From assembly GCA_015067435.1 (NCBI GenBank), contig SVMM01000002.1, forward strand, positions 62,001 through 126,000: a stretch of 64,000 bases of DNA, in the 5' to 3' direction. The notes beneath the pieces were generated by a model. It made no database searches. It was not told the DNA's origin and saw nothing but the letters and a program-made list of their open reading frames with translations. Below, piece by piece: positions 1 through 7,022 of this stretch. Within the stretch, counting starts at the first letter, position 1, and each line of letters starts with the position of its first letter. Source of the DNA: Oscillospiraceae bacterium (GTDB lineage: Bacteria > Bacillota > Clostridia > Oscillospirales > Oscillospiraceae). Position numbers and translations under genes: made by a program.

Positions 1-1
1 C

Positions 2-346
2 GCTGTTTTTCATGCGCTGATGGTCGAGTCAGGGAGAAAAGTCCAAGAAGATGAGTTAGCAAGAAGAGCAGACATCATCAAAAAAGCGAATGCCGAGAGA
101 GCAAAAAAGCTGAAACCTTTCATTGATGAAGAAAATAAAAAAGCAGAAAAAGCGCTGAATGACGCGAATGCCTATTTAGATGCACAGAAAATCAGAGCAT
201 TTGCAGCAGCATTCTACGAGAAGAACAGCCCGCTGTTTGAAAGCCATCCAGGGCTGAAAGAACGTTATGAGTGGCTGCAAAAACGAGCTGACTGGCTTGA
301 TCCGCTGATAGAAAATGATTATGATCGTTTTCTTTCTCCAGAATAA
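2..346 (+). CDS. C-terminal part of an unidentified charged protein (partial)
   Basis: The frame is open to the left edge of the window, so only about the last 114 codons are visible. The in-frame ATG at 20 is not evidence of a start. The product is rich in Lys, Glu and Ala and looks mostly helical, with an aromatic segment (YEWLQKRADWLD) near the end. I recognise no domain. The DNA is visibly more A+T-rich than the genes to the right, which fits its place inside the mobile element that ends near 5415. It could be cargo or a mobilisation function, but nothing in the sequence decides this. Confidence 0.5.
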   Translation, partial: AVFHALMVESGRKVQEDELARRADIIKKANAERAKKLKPFIDEENKKAEKALNDANAYLDAQKIRAFAAAFYEKNSPLFESHPGLKERYEWLQKRADWLDPLIENDYDRFLSPE

Positions 347-375
347 AAAAGACCATACCAGCGTGCGTAATTATC

Positions 376-404
376 TTGACATTGACATGAATAATGGCTA
401 ATAT
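376..404 (+). promoter_or_regulatory. SigA-type promoter of the DUF4143 ATPase gene
   Basis: TTGACA at 376-381 and TAATAT at 399-404 are separated by exactly 17 bp, a near-consensus vegetative promoter. A second TTGACA lies at 382-387. Transcription would begin around 411, about 40 bp before the ATPase start at 451. The -10 box lies inside the left arm of the 18-bp palindrome at 392-430. Confidence 0.7.
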
Positions 405-430
405 AAAGTTACACTTTATATTAGCCATTA
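392..430 (+). promoter_or_regulatory. 18-bp perfect inverted repeat over the -10 and start of transcription
   Basis: The arms 392-409 and 413-430 are perfect reverse complements (taatggctaatataaagt and its complement) with a 3-nt centre. The repeat covers the -10 box and the predicted transcription start and stops 10 nt before the GGAGG ribosome site of the ATPase gene. This position suits a repressor operator. If transcribed, only part of the left arm would be in the mRNA, so a DNA operator is more likely than an RNA hairpin. No T-run follows, so it is not a terminator. Confidence 0.65.
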
Positions 431-450
431 CCTTTTGCTGGAGGTTTGCC

Positions 451-1716
451 ATGTATGCCATCAAACGCCATATTGAGCCCATTGTTGAGCGGCGGGCGCG
501 GAACAGCAAGGCAATTCTGCTGACGGGGCCGCGGCAGGTCGGCAAATCCACGTTGTTCCAGCACCTTTTCCATGACGCCAATCAGGTGACCTTCGACGAC
601 GACCTTCTACTGGCGCAGGCTGCGGAAGACCCGGGGCTGTTCCTACTGAACAATCCCTGCCCGCTGATGATCGACGAGGTGCAGAAATGCCCGTCGATCT
701 TCAACCGCGTCAAGATTGAGCTGGACAAGACGGACGAAAAGGCCAACTTTTTCTTCACCGGCTCACAGAAGCTCCAGCTCATGGAGCAGGTCAGCGAGTC
801 CCTGTCGGGCCGCGTCTCCGTTGTGGAGCTGGACGGGCTTTCGCTGCGCGAGATCCACGAGGTCGACTTCAACCAGCATTTTGTGCCGTCCGAGGAGTAC
901 CTTACCGCGCGCGAGAAGGCGAGAAAGCCCTATGAGCGTGATATCTGGAAGATCATCCACCGCGGCAGCTACCCGGAGCTGTACGTCAACGAGGGCAAGG
1001 AGTGGATCGACTTCTATCAGTCCTACGTCAAGACGTATCTGGAGCGCGACGTCAACCGCGTTATCAAGGTCACGAACCACCTGACCTTTGTGAAGTTTAT
1101 GACCTCGGTCGCGGCGCGGACGGGGCAGATCGTGAACTATGCGAGCATCGCCTCGGAGGTCGGCGTATCCGAGCCGACCGTCAAGGAATGGCTCTCCATC
1201 TTGGAGCGCAGCGGGCTGGTCTATATCCTCAAGCCCTACACGCCGAGCGTCCTGTCGCGGGCGATCCGGACGCCAAAGCTCTACTTCCGCGACACCGGCC
1301 TTGCCTGCTACCTCACGCGCTGGTTGACGCCAGAAACGCTGAAAAACGGCGCGATGGCGGGCGCAATGTTCGAAACCTTTGTGCTCAATGAAATCTTAAA
1401 ATCGTACTCCAACGAGGGGTTAGAGTACGATTTCAGCGTGTTTTATTACAACGGAAAGGGCAAAAAGAAGCGCCGCGAGAATGGGAAAGAAGTCGAGGTC
1501 GATGGTGAGATCGACCTTATTATCCTTGAAAACGGCATTTTGTACCCCATCGAGATCAAGCTCTCGGCAAATCCAAAGGCGGATATGACGTCCGAGTTCG
1601 ACGTGCTGGACAAGGTCAAGGAGTACAGGCGCGGCATGGGCGCAATTCTCTGCCTCTACGACCGCAAGCTCTATCTGCGGGAGAATCTTGTCGCGCTGCC
1701 GATCGACTATATCTGA
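451..1716 (+). CDS. AAA-family ATPase with DUF4143 domain
   Basis: This 421-aa protein has a Walker A motif GPRQVGKST at residues 26-34, a Walker B MIDEV around 73-77, a winged-helix segment (YASIASEVGVSEPTVKEW) in the middle and a C-terminal DUF4143 region ending in a nuclease-like fold segment (EVDGEIDLIILENG, PIEIK). The family is common in bacteria and archaea; its cellular role is not established, and some members behave like mobile or selfish genes. The start at 451 is chosen because GGAGG sits at 440-444; an in-frame ATG at 394 lies inside the operator and has no ribosome site. The winged-helix part makes self-repression at the adjacent palindrome plausible, but that is inference. It lies in the cotJC-inserted element and is followed after 13 nt by a nitroreductase. 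Confidence 0.9.
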   Translation: MYAIKRHIEPIVERRARNSKAILLTGPRQVGKSTLFQHLFHDANQVTFDDDLLLAQAAEDPGLFLLNNPCPLMIDEVQKCPSIFNRVKIELDKTDEKANFFFTGSQKLQLMEQVSESLSGRVSVVELDGLSLREIHEVDFNQHFVPSEEYLTAREKARKPYERDIWKIIHRGSYPELYVNEGKEWIDFYQSYVKTYLERDVNRVIKVTNHLTFVKFMTSVAARTGQIVNYASIASEVGVSEPTVKEWLSILERSGLVYILKPYTPSVLSRAIRTPKLYFRDTGLACYLTRWLTPETLKNGAMAGAMFETFVLNEILKSYSNEGLEYDFSVFYYNGKGKKKRRENGKEVEVDGEIDLIILENGILYPIEIKLSANPKADMTSEFDVLDKVKEYRRGMGAILCLYDRKLYLRENLVALPIDYI

Positions 1717-1729
1717 CAGGAGAAACGAC

Positions 1730-2263
1730 ATGAACGTATTGGACGCAATTTACAGCCGGCACAGCTACCGCGGGGCGTACAAGCCCGCGCCCGTGCCGCG
1801 CGAGGACTTGATGAAGATCATGCAGGCGGGGCTGGACGCGCCCTCCGCCTGCAACAGACAGACGACGAGCCTGATCGCGGTGGACGATCCCGCGCTGCTG
1901 AAGCGGCTCCTTCATGTGAGAAAGCCGCCGATCGGGGAGACCGCGCCTGCCGCGATCTTTGTGCTCACGCAGCGGGTCATCGCCTACCGAAACACCTGTT
2001 ATGCCGTGCAGGACTACGCCGCGGCGATCGAAAATATGCTGCTCGCCATTGTGGAGCTGGGGTATCAGAGCTGCTGGTACGAGGGCTATCTCACCAACGA
2101 GGAGCGTATCGGCGAGCAGATGGCGCAAATCCTCGGCGTGCCCGACGACTATGAGCTCGTCTGCTTCCTGCCCGTCGGCATTGCGGAGAAGCAACCGGCG
2201 GTGCCCAGAAAGAAGGCGTTTGGGGAGCGCGCATGGTTCAACGGCTTTCAGTCAGAGAATTGA
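1730..2263 (+). CDS. Nitroreductase family protein
   Basis: A 177-aa FMN-dependent oxidoreductase-like protein. The N-terminal RHSYR motif near residues 9-13, which contacts the FMN phosphate in this family, and the block around residues 30-45 (DAPSACNRQT) support the assignment. Later conserved parts are the amphipathic AIENMLLAIVELGYQSCW segment and LGVPDDYELVCFLPVG. Members use NAD(P)H to reduce quinones, nitro compounds or flavins; the substrate here is unknown. The start is set by AGGAG shortly upstream. It follows the ATPase by 13 nt, so the two are probably co-transcribed as element cargo. It converges with the DUF6076 gene, with only 6 bp between stops. Confidence 0.85.
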   Translation: MNVLDAIYSRHSYRGAYKPAPVPREDLMKIMQAGLDAPSACNRQTTSLIAVDDPALLKRLLHVRKPPIGETAPAAIFVLTQRVIAYRNTCYAVQDYAAAIENMLLAIVELGYQSCWYEGYLTNEERIGEQMAQILGVPDDYELVCFLPVGIAEKQPAVPRKKAFGERAWFNGFQSEN

Positions 2264-2269
2264 CACCGG

Positions 2270-3202
2270 TTATTTTTTCTTCGGCAGCGCAAGCGCCTCG
2301 TCCAGCTGACCGATAGTCAGCTCGCCGCGCTCGTACCGCTCCACAGCGGCGACGGCGGCGACCTTCCAGATGTTGTAATCCTTTTTCTTATAGATCTGCG
2401 GCGCGCGCGAAACGCGCATCGCATACGTCCGGTTACGCCGCCGATAGAGGGAACGCCCCTCGTCGGCGGCAATCTTTTTCTCGTACTTTTCCTTTGCGGC
2501 GAGCTCCTTGCAGGTTTTGCCGGAATCGGCCTGAACACGGTCGCAGTAGAGCGTGCGCGAAGAAAACGGCTGAAAATACTTGCCGCATTTGCCGCATTTC
2601 CGCAGCGTGCTGTTCATTTCGGCCATCTGTTCTATTTCAAAAAGTAAGATGGTTTCAAAGTCGTCCGTACCGAAGAACATCCTGCTCTGAACGGCAAAAG
2701 GAGGGGAGATACCGCCAGCGGGAGAGAAGACCGGCAAAAAACGGCTTCCGTCCACATACGTCCTGCGCTCTGCGTGAAGCTGCTCCGGGATTCGCATGAA
2801 TTTTGCGGCAAATTGAGGTTCCTTGCTTTGCAGCATACACAGACGCTGCATATCGTTCAAGCCATCTTGATACGGCAAAAAAACGGGATTTACGATCTGG
2901 CTGATTTGATCTTGCAGAAACTCCATTTGAAGCACCCAACGATTCAAAAGCCGCGTCGCATCGTCCGAAGTTACGATTGGCCTCAAAGCAAGGTAATAGA
3001 ACGGATGGCAGGCTTCGATCTCGCGGCACAGCTTTTCAAAGCTTTCTGCGGTATGATCCAGCTCGGATTTTCTGATCCAAGGCTTGAAATCTGTGGAAAG
3101 GAAGGCAATCAATACGCTGCCGAGTTGATCTTCCACAACCTTGTCGCCGCAGTCGATGAATTCCCGGTTGTTCTCGAAACCCATGCAAAATAAGGCTCTC
3201 AT
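2270..3202 (-). CDS. DUF6076 family protein with a C-terminal zinc-finger-like segment
   Basis: A 310-aa protein. The C-terminal third contains a Cys cluster (CGKCGKYFQPFSSRTLYC, then C within SGKTCKEL) followed by a Lys/Arg-rich helix, which suggests a zinc-binding, possibly nucleic-acid-binding module of the DUF6076 type. The N-terminal two thirds carry no motif I recognise. The start at 3202 is chosen over an upstream in-frame ATG because GGAGG lies 7 nt before it. It is transcribed opposite to the recombinase module and is probably element cargo. Function unknown. Confidence 0.75.
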   Translation of the reverse strand: MRALFCMGFENNREFIDCGDKVVEDQLGSVLIAFLSTDFKPWIRKSELDHTAESFEKLCREIEACHPFYYLALRPIVTSDDATRLLNRWVLQMEFLQDQISQIVNPVFLPYQDGLNDMQRLCMLQSKEPQFAAKFMRIPEQLHAERRTYVDGSRFLPVFSPAGGISPPFAVQSRMFFGTDDFETILLFEIEQMAEMNSTLRKCGKCGKYFQPFSSRTLYCDRVQADSGKTCKELAAKEKYEKKIAADEGRSLYRRRNRTYAMRVSRAPQIYKKKDYNIWKVAAVAAVERYERGELTIGQLDEALALPKKK

Positions 3203-3390
3203 ACGCTTTCCTCCGTGACGCTCCGATTCCTGCAAAACGTGGAGTATCGTTTTCTACATAAATACTCTACCACATATTGATTTTGCCGTCAACGGTTGCT
3301 ATCGTATTTGTAGCAGATGATTCATAAAAAAGTTTATCTGCCACAATTACATGACCGTCTGCGCGGGATACAGCGTCGGGGAAGCAGGCC

Positions 3391-3522
3391 ATGACCGGCA
3401 TCAGCCGCGAGCCTGCCAAGAAGCTGCCATACGACGTCCGAGAACAGGGAGGTCAGGAACTGCGCGCAGGAAAAACGGCAAGTTCGCCTGTCGCTCCGCA
3501 TACCTTGCAGAGAAAGGAGTGA
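3391..3522 (+). CDS. Possible 43-aa protein or gene remnant upstream of the recombinase module
   Basis: The ATG at 3391 opens a 43-codon frame ending TGA at 3520-3522. Its last codons (AAG GAG TGA) form the ribosome site of the next small gene, a typical coupling arrangement. The frame stays open upstream to a stop at 3352-3354, so it could also be the end of a degraded gene. No good ribosome site precedes 3391 and no family is recognised. The rest of the 325-bp gap between the divergent genes (3203-3527) shows only A+T-rich sequence likely to hold promoters. Confidence 0.25.
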   Translation: MTGISREPAKKLPYDVREQGGQELRAGKTASSPVAPHTLQRKE

Positions 3523-3527
3523 ACAGG

Positions 3528-3704
3528 ATGGCAAAAAACGCTGAGCTGCTGGAAACCGTGGGCGATCCCACGGCAAACCGGGGCTTTTTGCTTGCCTATC
3601 AGAAAGCCGTCCTGTTCGCCTTGCATCAGGACGGCCTTTTGAACCGGGCACAGTTGGAGCGCAGTATACAAAAGCTGGAGGAACAGTTTAGAAACAAGCA
3701 ATAG
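3528..3704 (+). CDS. Small 58-aa protein accompanying the serine recombinase
   Basis: The start at 3528 follows AAAGGAG at good spacing; the in-frame extension upstream to 3351 lacks a ribosome site. The protein has a Leu/Gln/Glu-rich helical C-terminus (LNRAQLERSIQKLEEQF) like the short SHOCT-type helical hairpin found in many small proteins near site-specific recombinases of Firmicutes elements. It ends 81 bp before the recombinase start. A role as a recombination directionality factor or accessory protein is possible from position only. Confidence 0.6.
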   Translation: MAKNAELLETVGDPTANRGFLLAYQKAVLFALHQDGLLNRAQLERSIQKLEEQFRNKQ

Positions 3705-3785
3705 CAAGGAAAAATACTTAACATCAATTACACATTTGAAATGGCACAAATTTCGCCTTAAACTGACGCAAAGGAGGCGATGCTT

Positions 3786-5462
3786 ATGAAACGGGTGGCG
3801 GCGTACTGCCGCGTATCCACGGACAAGGACGATCAGGCGAACTCTTTTGAAAGCCAGCAGCGGTATTTCCGCGAGTGCATCGAGCGGCGGCCGGACTGGG
3901 AACTGCAGGAGATCTATGCCGACGAGGGCATTTCCGGCACCAGCACGCGCAAGCGCGCGCGTTTCAACGCCATGATACAGGCCGCAAAAGAAGGGAAGAT
4001 CGACCTGATCGTAACCAAGGAGGTCAGCCGCTTCGCGCGCAATACAATGGATACGCTCCAATATACCCGCGAGCTCAAGGCCATCGGCGTCGGCGTGTTC
4101 TTCATCCTCGACAACATCGACACCCTCAGCTCCGAGGGTGAGTTCCGGCTCACCATCATGTCCTCGGTGGCGCAGGAGGAGAGTCACAAGACCTCCGAGC
4201 GCGTCAAATGGGGCCAGACGCAGCGCATGAAGCAGGGCGTCGTCTTTGGCGGCTCGCTGCTGGGCTACGACGTTGCGGGCGGCAAGATGACCGTGAACCC
4301 CGAAGGCGCGGTGCTCGTGCGCGAGATCTTCCGCAAGTACGTTGACGAACGCAAGGGCGCGCCGACGATCGCCAAAGAGCTGCGCGACGCCGGCGTGCTG
4401 TCCAGCACCGGCAAATGCCTTTGGTCGGCCGCGACCGTCATCAAAATCCTGAAAAACGAGAAGTATTGCGGTGATCTGGTGCAGAAAAAGACCTATACGC
4501 CGGATTTTCTGACCCACGACAAGAAGTACAACAAGGGCCAGGAGCAGAAGGTCGTGCTGCGCGACCACCACGAGCCGATCATCGACCGAGAGACCTTTGC
4601 ATGGGTACAGCGGGAGCTGAACCGCCGCCATACCGAGGCGCAGAGCACCGGCCACGGCAACCGCTATCCCTTATCCGGCAAGATCAAATGCGGCTGCTGC
4701 GGTTCGAGCTTTCAGGCGCGCAAGCGGCACTATAAGGGCAAGGACGGCTGCTGGAAGGTCTGGCGCTGCGGCAAGGCGACGACGGAGGGCAGGGCGCACG
4801 TCAACGCGAACGGCGCGGCGGTCGGCTGCGACGTCGGGCGGCAGCTCCGCGAGGACGTGGCGCAGGACATTCTCAAACGCTCCGTACAGGCGGTGCGGCT
4901 CGACGCGGACGCGATCACGGCGAACCTCACGCGCATCGTGGAGGACGTGCTGAAAGGCTCGCAGGACGACGGCAGCGGCGAGAAGCGGCGCATCGAGCGC
5001 GAGCTGGAGGCGGCAAAGGACAAGAAAATGTCCGCGCTGGACGCTTTTCTCGCCAAAACCATCAGCAAAGAGGACTTTCAGTTTGTCAACGAGCGCTGCA
5101 ATCGCGAGATCGCCTCCTGCCGGGAGCGGCTGGACGCCATCGAGCAGCGGCAGAAGCTCGACACCGAGAGCAAAACGGTCAGGCGCGACGTGCGCGCCGC
5201 GATCCGCGCCATCGTCAGCGGCGAGCGCGCGGACGAAGCCTTCTGTGGACGGCTGCTCGACCACATGACCGTCTACGGGGACGGCAGGGTGGAGGTCTAC
5301 CTTGACCTGCTGCCCGCGCACTGGACGTATGTACTCGGCGGACTCGCGGCGTATCGGGAGAAGATGAAAGCCCCTGAACAGAAAGAAAATGCGGATCATT
5401 CCGTGCGTCTTTGCTGCTCCTCCGTGCCGATATCGGTCAACAGGCCCTTGAGCTCCGCGTAA
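3786..5462 (+). CDS. Large serine recombinase (element integrase)
   Basis: This 558-aa protein has the complete large serine recombinase layout: an N-terminal resolvase domain with catalytic Ser11 in YCRVSTD, SRFARN and the E-helix region; a Recombinase domain around residues 155-260 (GYDV...WSAATVIKILKNEKYCGD); a zinc ribbon with CGCCGSSF and a later Cys pair around residues 300-350; then a coiled coil rich in Arg and Glu. The start at 3786 is preferred to 3780 because AAAGGAGG then has 8-nt spacing. Such enzymes integrate phages and conjugative or mobilisable elements at short att sites. The last ~15 codons read into cotJC sequence on the opposite strand, so the C-terminus is chimeric and would differ in the excised circle. 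It is the last gene of the element. Confidence 0.93.
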   Translation: MKRVAAYCRVSTDKDDQANSFESQQRYFRECIERRPDWELQEIYADEGISGTSTRKRARFNAMIQAAKEGKIDLIVTKEVSRFARNTMDTLQYTRELKAIGVGVFFILDNIDTLSSEGEFRLTIMSSVAQEESHKTSERVKWGQTQRMKQGVVFGGSLLGYDVAGGKMTVNPEGAVLVREIFRKYVDERKGAPTIAKELRDAGVLSSTGKCLWSAATVIKILKNEKYCGDLVQKKTYTPDFLTHDKKYNKGQEQKVVLRDHHEPIIDRETFAWVQRELNRRHTEAQSTGHGNRYPLSGKIKCGCCGSSFQARKRHYKGKDGCWKVWRCGKATTEGRAHVNANGAAVGCDVGRQLREDVAQDILKRSVQAVRLDADAITANLTRIVEDVLKGSQDDGSGEKRRIERELEAAKDKKMSALDAFLAKTISKEDFQFVNERCNREIASCRERLDAIEQRQKLDTESKTVRRDVRAAIRAIVSGERADEAFCGRLLDHMTVYGDGRVEVYLDLLPAHWTYVLGGLAAYREKMKAPEQKENADHSVRLCCSSVPISVNRPLSSA

Positions 5463-5611
5463 GGCATGGAAAACCGCTGGCTCAGATAGCGCATCGACGC
5501 GCCGAGCTCGCCGTCCGGGCCGCCGTACTGCGAGATGATGACCGCGGCAAGCTTGGGATTGGGCGTTGCGATCTTGACGGGGTATTGCAGCTTTTTTTCA
5601 TACACAAACAT
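5396..5611 (-). pseudogene. cotJC: 5' fragment of cotJC (Mn-catalase-like spore coat protein), interrupted by the element
   Basis: The first 65 codons match the N-terminus of CotJC/manganese catalases (MFVYEKKLQY, GGPDGELGAS, RYLSQRFSMPY, LLTDIGTEE). Full-length family proteins are about 190-200 aa; this frame stops at 71 aa after six foreign residues. In manganese catalases the metal ligands include a Glu near position 35 (seen here in GGPDGE) and an E-x-x-H motif in the T-E-E-L-A-H region, and the insertion falls between that Glu and His. The 3' part should lie left of the window. The start overlaps the cotJAB stop (TGATG) and has GGAGG upstream. The gene could be restored by precise excision. 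Confidence 0.88.
5405..5425. other. Predicted right attachment junction (attR) within cotJC
   Basis: On the minus strand cotJC reads normally through the codons for T-D-I-G-T-E-E (ending at 5417). It then departs from the family sequence, which continues L-A-H-x-E, and runs into QQRRTE and a stop. The junction therefore lies near 5411-5420, at the 3' edge of the recombinase gene, where a large serine recombinase att site is expected. The exact crossover bases cannot be fixed without the left end, which is outside the window. Confidence 0.7.
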
Positions 5612-6138
5612 CAGACGTTACCTCCCATATCCCAAGGCCACGGATCGTTCAGCCATTTGAAGCTTCCGGGCGTGATGCCGGTCTGCATCAGCGGGCCGTA
5701 CATCTCCTCATATTTTTCGCGTCCCTGACGGCCCAGCCGGATATACGACCAGTAAAGCTCCAGCACTTCACTGTCATCCGGATGCGTAGTCAAGTAGAGC
5801 CCAAGCTCGTCGATGGCGAAATCAAGCGCCATCAGCTCGCTCAGCGCCGTGTTCTCGGCGGGAAAGCGCGAGCGGATCTCCTTATGGAACGGCAGATTCA
5901 AACCCGGGAACAGCGTTCCTGCACGCATGGCGTCGTTCTGGGAATACCGCGAGGGATTGTTTTCCTGCATCGGGACATAGGGATATACCATCGGCGCGCA
6001 GACGCCGGGCAGCTTTCCCGACCCGACGGCGCAGCCGGATGCGACATTGCCTGAATTCATGGCCGCGCCCGCGTTTGCCGCCGTGGCCGTATCGGTTCCT
6101 GCCGTCGGTTTGTTCACCGGTTTGTTGGCAGCTTCCAC
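5611..6138 (-). CDS. Fused CotJA-CotJB spore coat-associated protein
   Basis: In one 175-aa chain, residues ~45-90 match CotJA (Y-V-P-M-Q, RAGTLFPGLNLPF) and residues ~95-175 match CotJB (LSELMALDFAIDELGLYL, GREKYEEMYGPL, KWLNDPWPWD). In Bacillus these are two separate small proteins encoded by cotJA and cotJB, which with CotJC form an inner-coat complex. Here they are in one frame behind an Ala/Asn/Gly-rich N-terminal ~40 residues of low complexity. The start is a GTG at 6138 with GAAGGAGG 9 nt upstream. cotJC follows with a 1-nt overlap, so the operon is cotJ(AB)C and translation is coupled. Confidence 0.85.
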   Translation of the reverse strand: MEAANKPVNKPTAGTDTATAANAGAAMNSGNVASGCAVGSGKLPGVCAPMVYPYVPMQENNPSRYSQNDAMRAGTLFPGLNLPFHKEIRSRFPAENTALSELMALDFAIDELGLYLTTHPDDSEVLELYWSYIRLGRQGREKYEEMYGPLMQTGITPGSFKWLNDPWPWDMGGNV

Positions 6139-6258
6139 GTAAGAATTCCTCCTTCAGAATCAGTTGAGCCATCGCTCACTTCATCCTATTCAGCGGAAGA
6201 AAAAAGGAAACAGGGCTTTCCTTTTCCCGCGGCAACTGCTATAATCAGAATAATGGAC

Positions 6259-6298
6259 AAAATCTCACGCATACCCTCGATTCGGGGGGTGAGATTTT
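6259..6298 (+). promoter_or_regulatory. Hairpin covering the ribosome site and start codon of cwlD
   Basis: The 10-nt arms AAAATCTCAC (6259-6268) and GTGAGATTTT (6289-6298) are perfectly complementary, with an extra CCC/GGG helix possible inside. The right side contains the G-rich ribosome site and the first two bases of the TTG start at 6297. A TATAAT at 6240-6245 would start transcription near 6252, so the whole hairpin would be in the leader. The T-rich stretch after it also resembles an attenuator, which is the alternative reading. Confidence 0.55.
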
Positions 6299-7022
6299 GC
6301 TTTTTGCAAGGAATCGCATCGCGGTGTTCCCGCTTGCGCTTGCAGGCTTTTTTTCTTTGTGCATTGCGCTGTACCTGTCCCGCGCGCCCGTGCTTCCCGT
6401 GTTCTCCGCCGGTGAGCGGCCGCAGAAACCCGTCTACGTTGTCGACGCGGGGCACGGCGGTGAGGATGGCGGCGCATTGTCGGCCAAGGGAGAAAAGGAG
6501 AGCGACATCAACCTAGCAATTGCGCGCAGACTGGACGAGGCGCTGCTGTTTCTCGGGCGCGAAACGCGGATGACGCGCAGGGAAGACGTATCGATCTACT
6601 CAGACGGTGCGGAATCCCTGCGGGAAAAGAAGAAGTCCGACCTCAAAAACCGGGTCGCGCTGGTAAACGGGATTCCCGGTGCGGTGCTGGTCAGCATCCA
6701 CCAGAACAGCCTTCCGTCGGTGCCGAGCGTGCACGGGGCGCAGGTGTTCTACGGCTCCGTCCCTTGGAGCGGAGAGCTTGCGGCGTCGGTTCAGACGTCA
6801 CTCAACCAATGCGTCAACCAAGCGCACGAAAAACATGAAAAAGAGATAGACCCTTCGGTCTATTTGATGAAACATGTGACAGTTCCGGCGATTTTGGTCG
6901 AATGCGGATTTCTGTCCAACGCCGCCGAGGCGGAAATGCTGCAAGAGCCGGATCATCAGAAAACGCTGTCAATTGCCATCGCGGCCGGTCTGCTGCGGGC
7001 AGAAGAGGGGAGAACGCCATGA
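6297..7022 (+). CDS. cwlD: N-acetylmuramoyl-L-alanine amidase, CwlD-like
   Basis: This 241-aa protein has one N-terminal membrane segment (about residues 10-30) and an Amidase_3 domain with the zinc-ligand motifs: the His in DAGHGGEDGG, the Glu in the GEKESDIN segment, SIHQN, and the Glu in ECGFLSN. CwlD-type enzymes remove the peptide stem from muramic acid so that muramic-lactam forms in the spore cortex, which germination enzymes recognise. Length and the single N-terminal anchor fit CwlD better than large secreted autolysins. The start is TTG behind GGGGGTGAG; a GTG about 10 codons later (V10) behind AAGGA is an alternative. It overlaps radA by 4 nt. Confidence 0.75.
   Translation: MLFARNRIAVFPLALAGFFSLCIALYLSRAPVLPVFSAGERPQKPVYVVDAGHGGEDGGALSAKGEKESDINLAIARRLDEALLFLGRETRMTRREDVSIYSDGAESLREKKKSDLKNRVALVNGIPGAVLVSIHQNSLPSVPSVHGAQVFYGSVPWSGELAASVQTSLNQCVNQAHEKHEKEIDPSVYLMKHVTVPAILVECGFLSNAAEAEMLQEPDHQKTLSIAIAAGLLRAEEGRTP

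Noticed and set aside
394..450. N-terminal extension of the DUF4143 ATPase from the ATG at 394
   Set aside because: This ATG lies within the palindrome, upstream of the predicted transcription start, and a clear GGAGG precedes the ATG at 451.
1..5415. Insertion sequence or transposon with DDE transposase
   Set aside because: No transposase or terminal inverted repeats are visible; the only mobility gene is the large serine recombinase.
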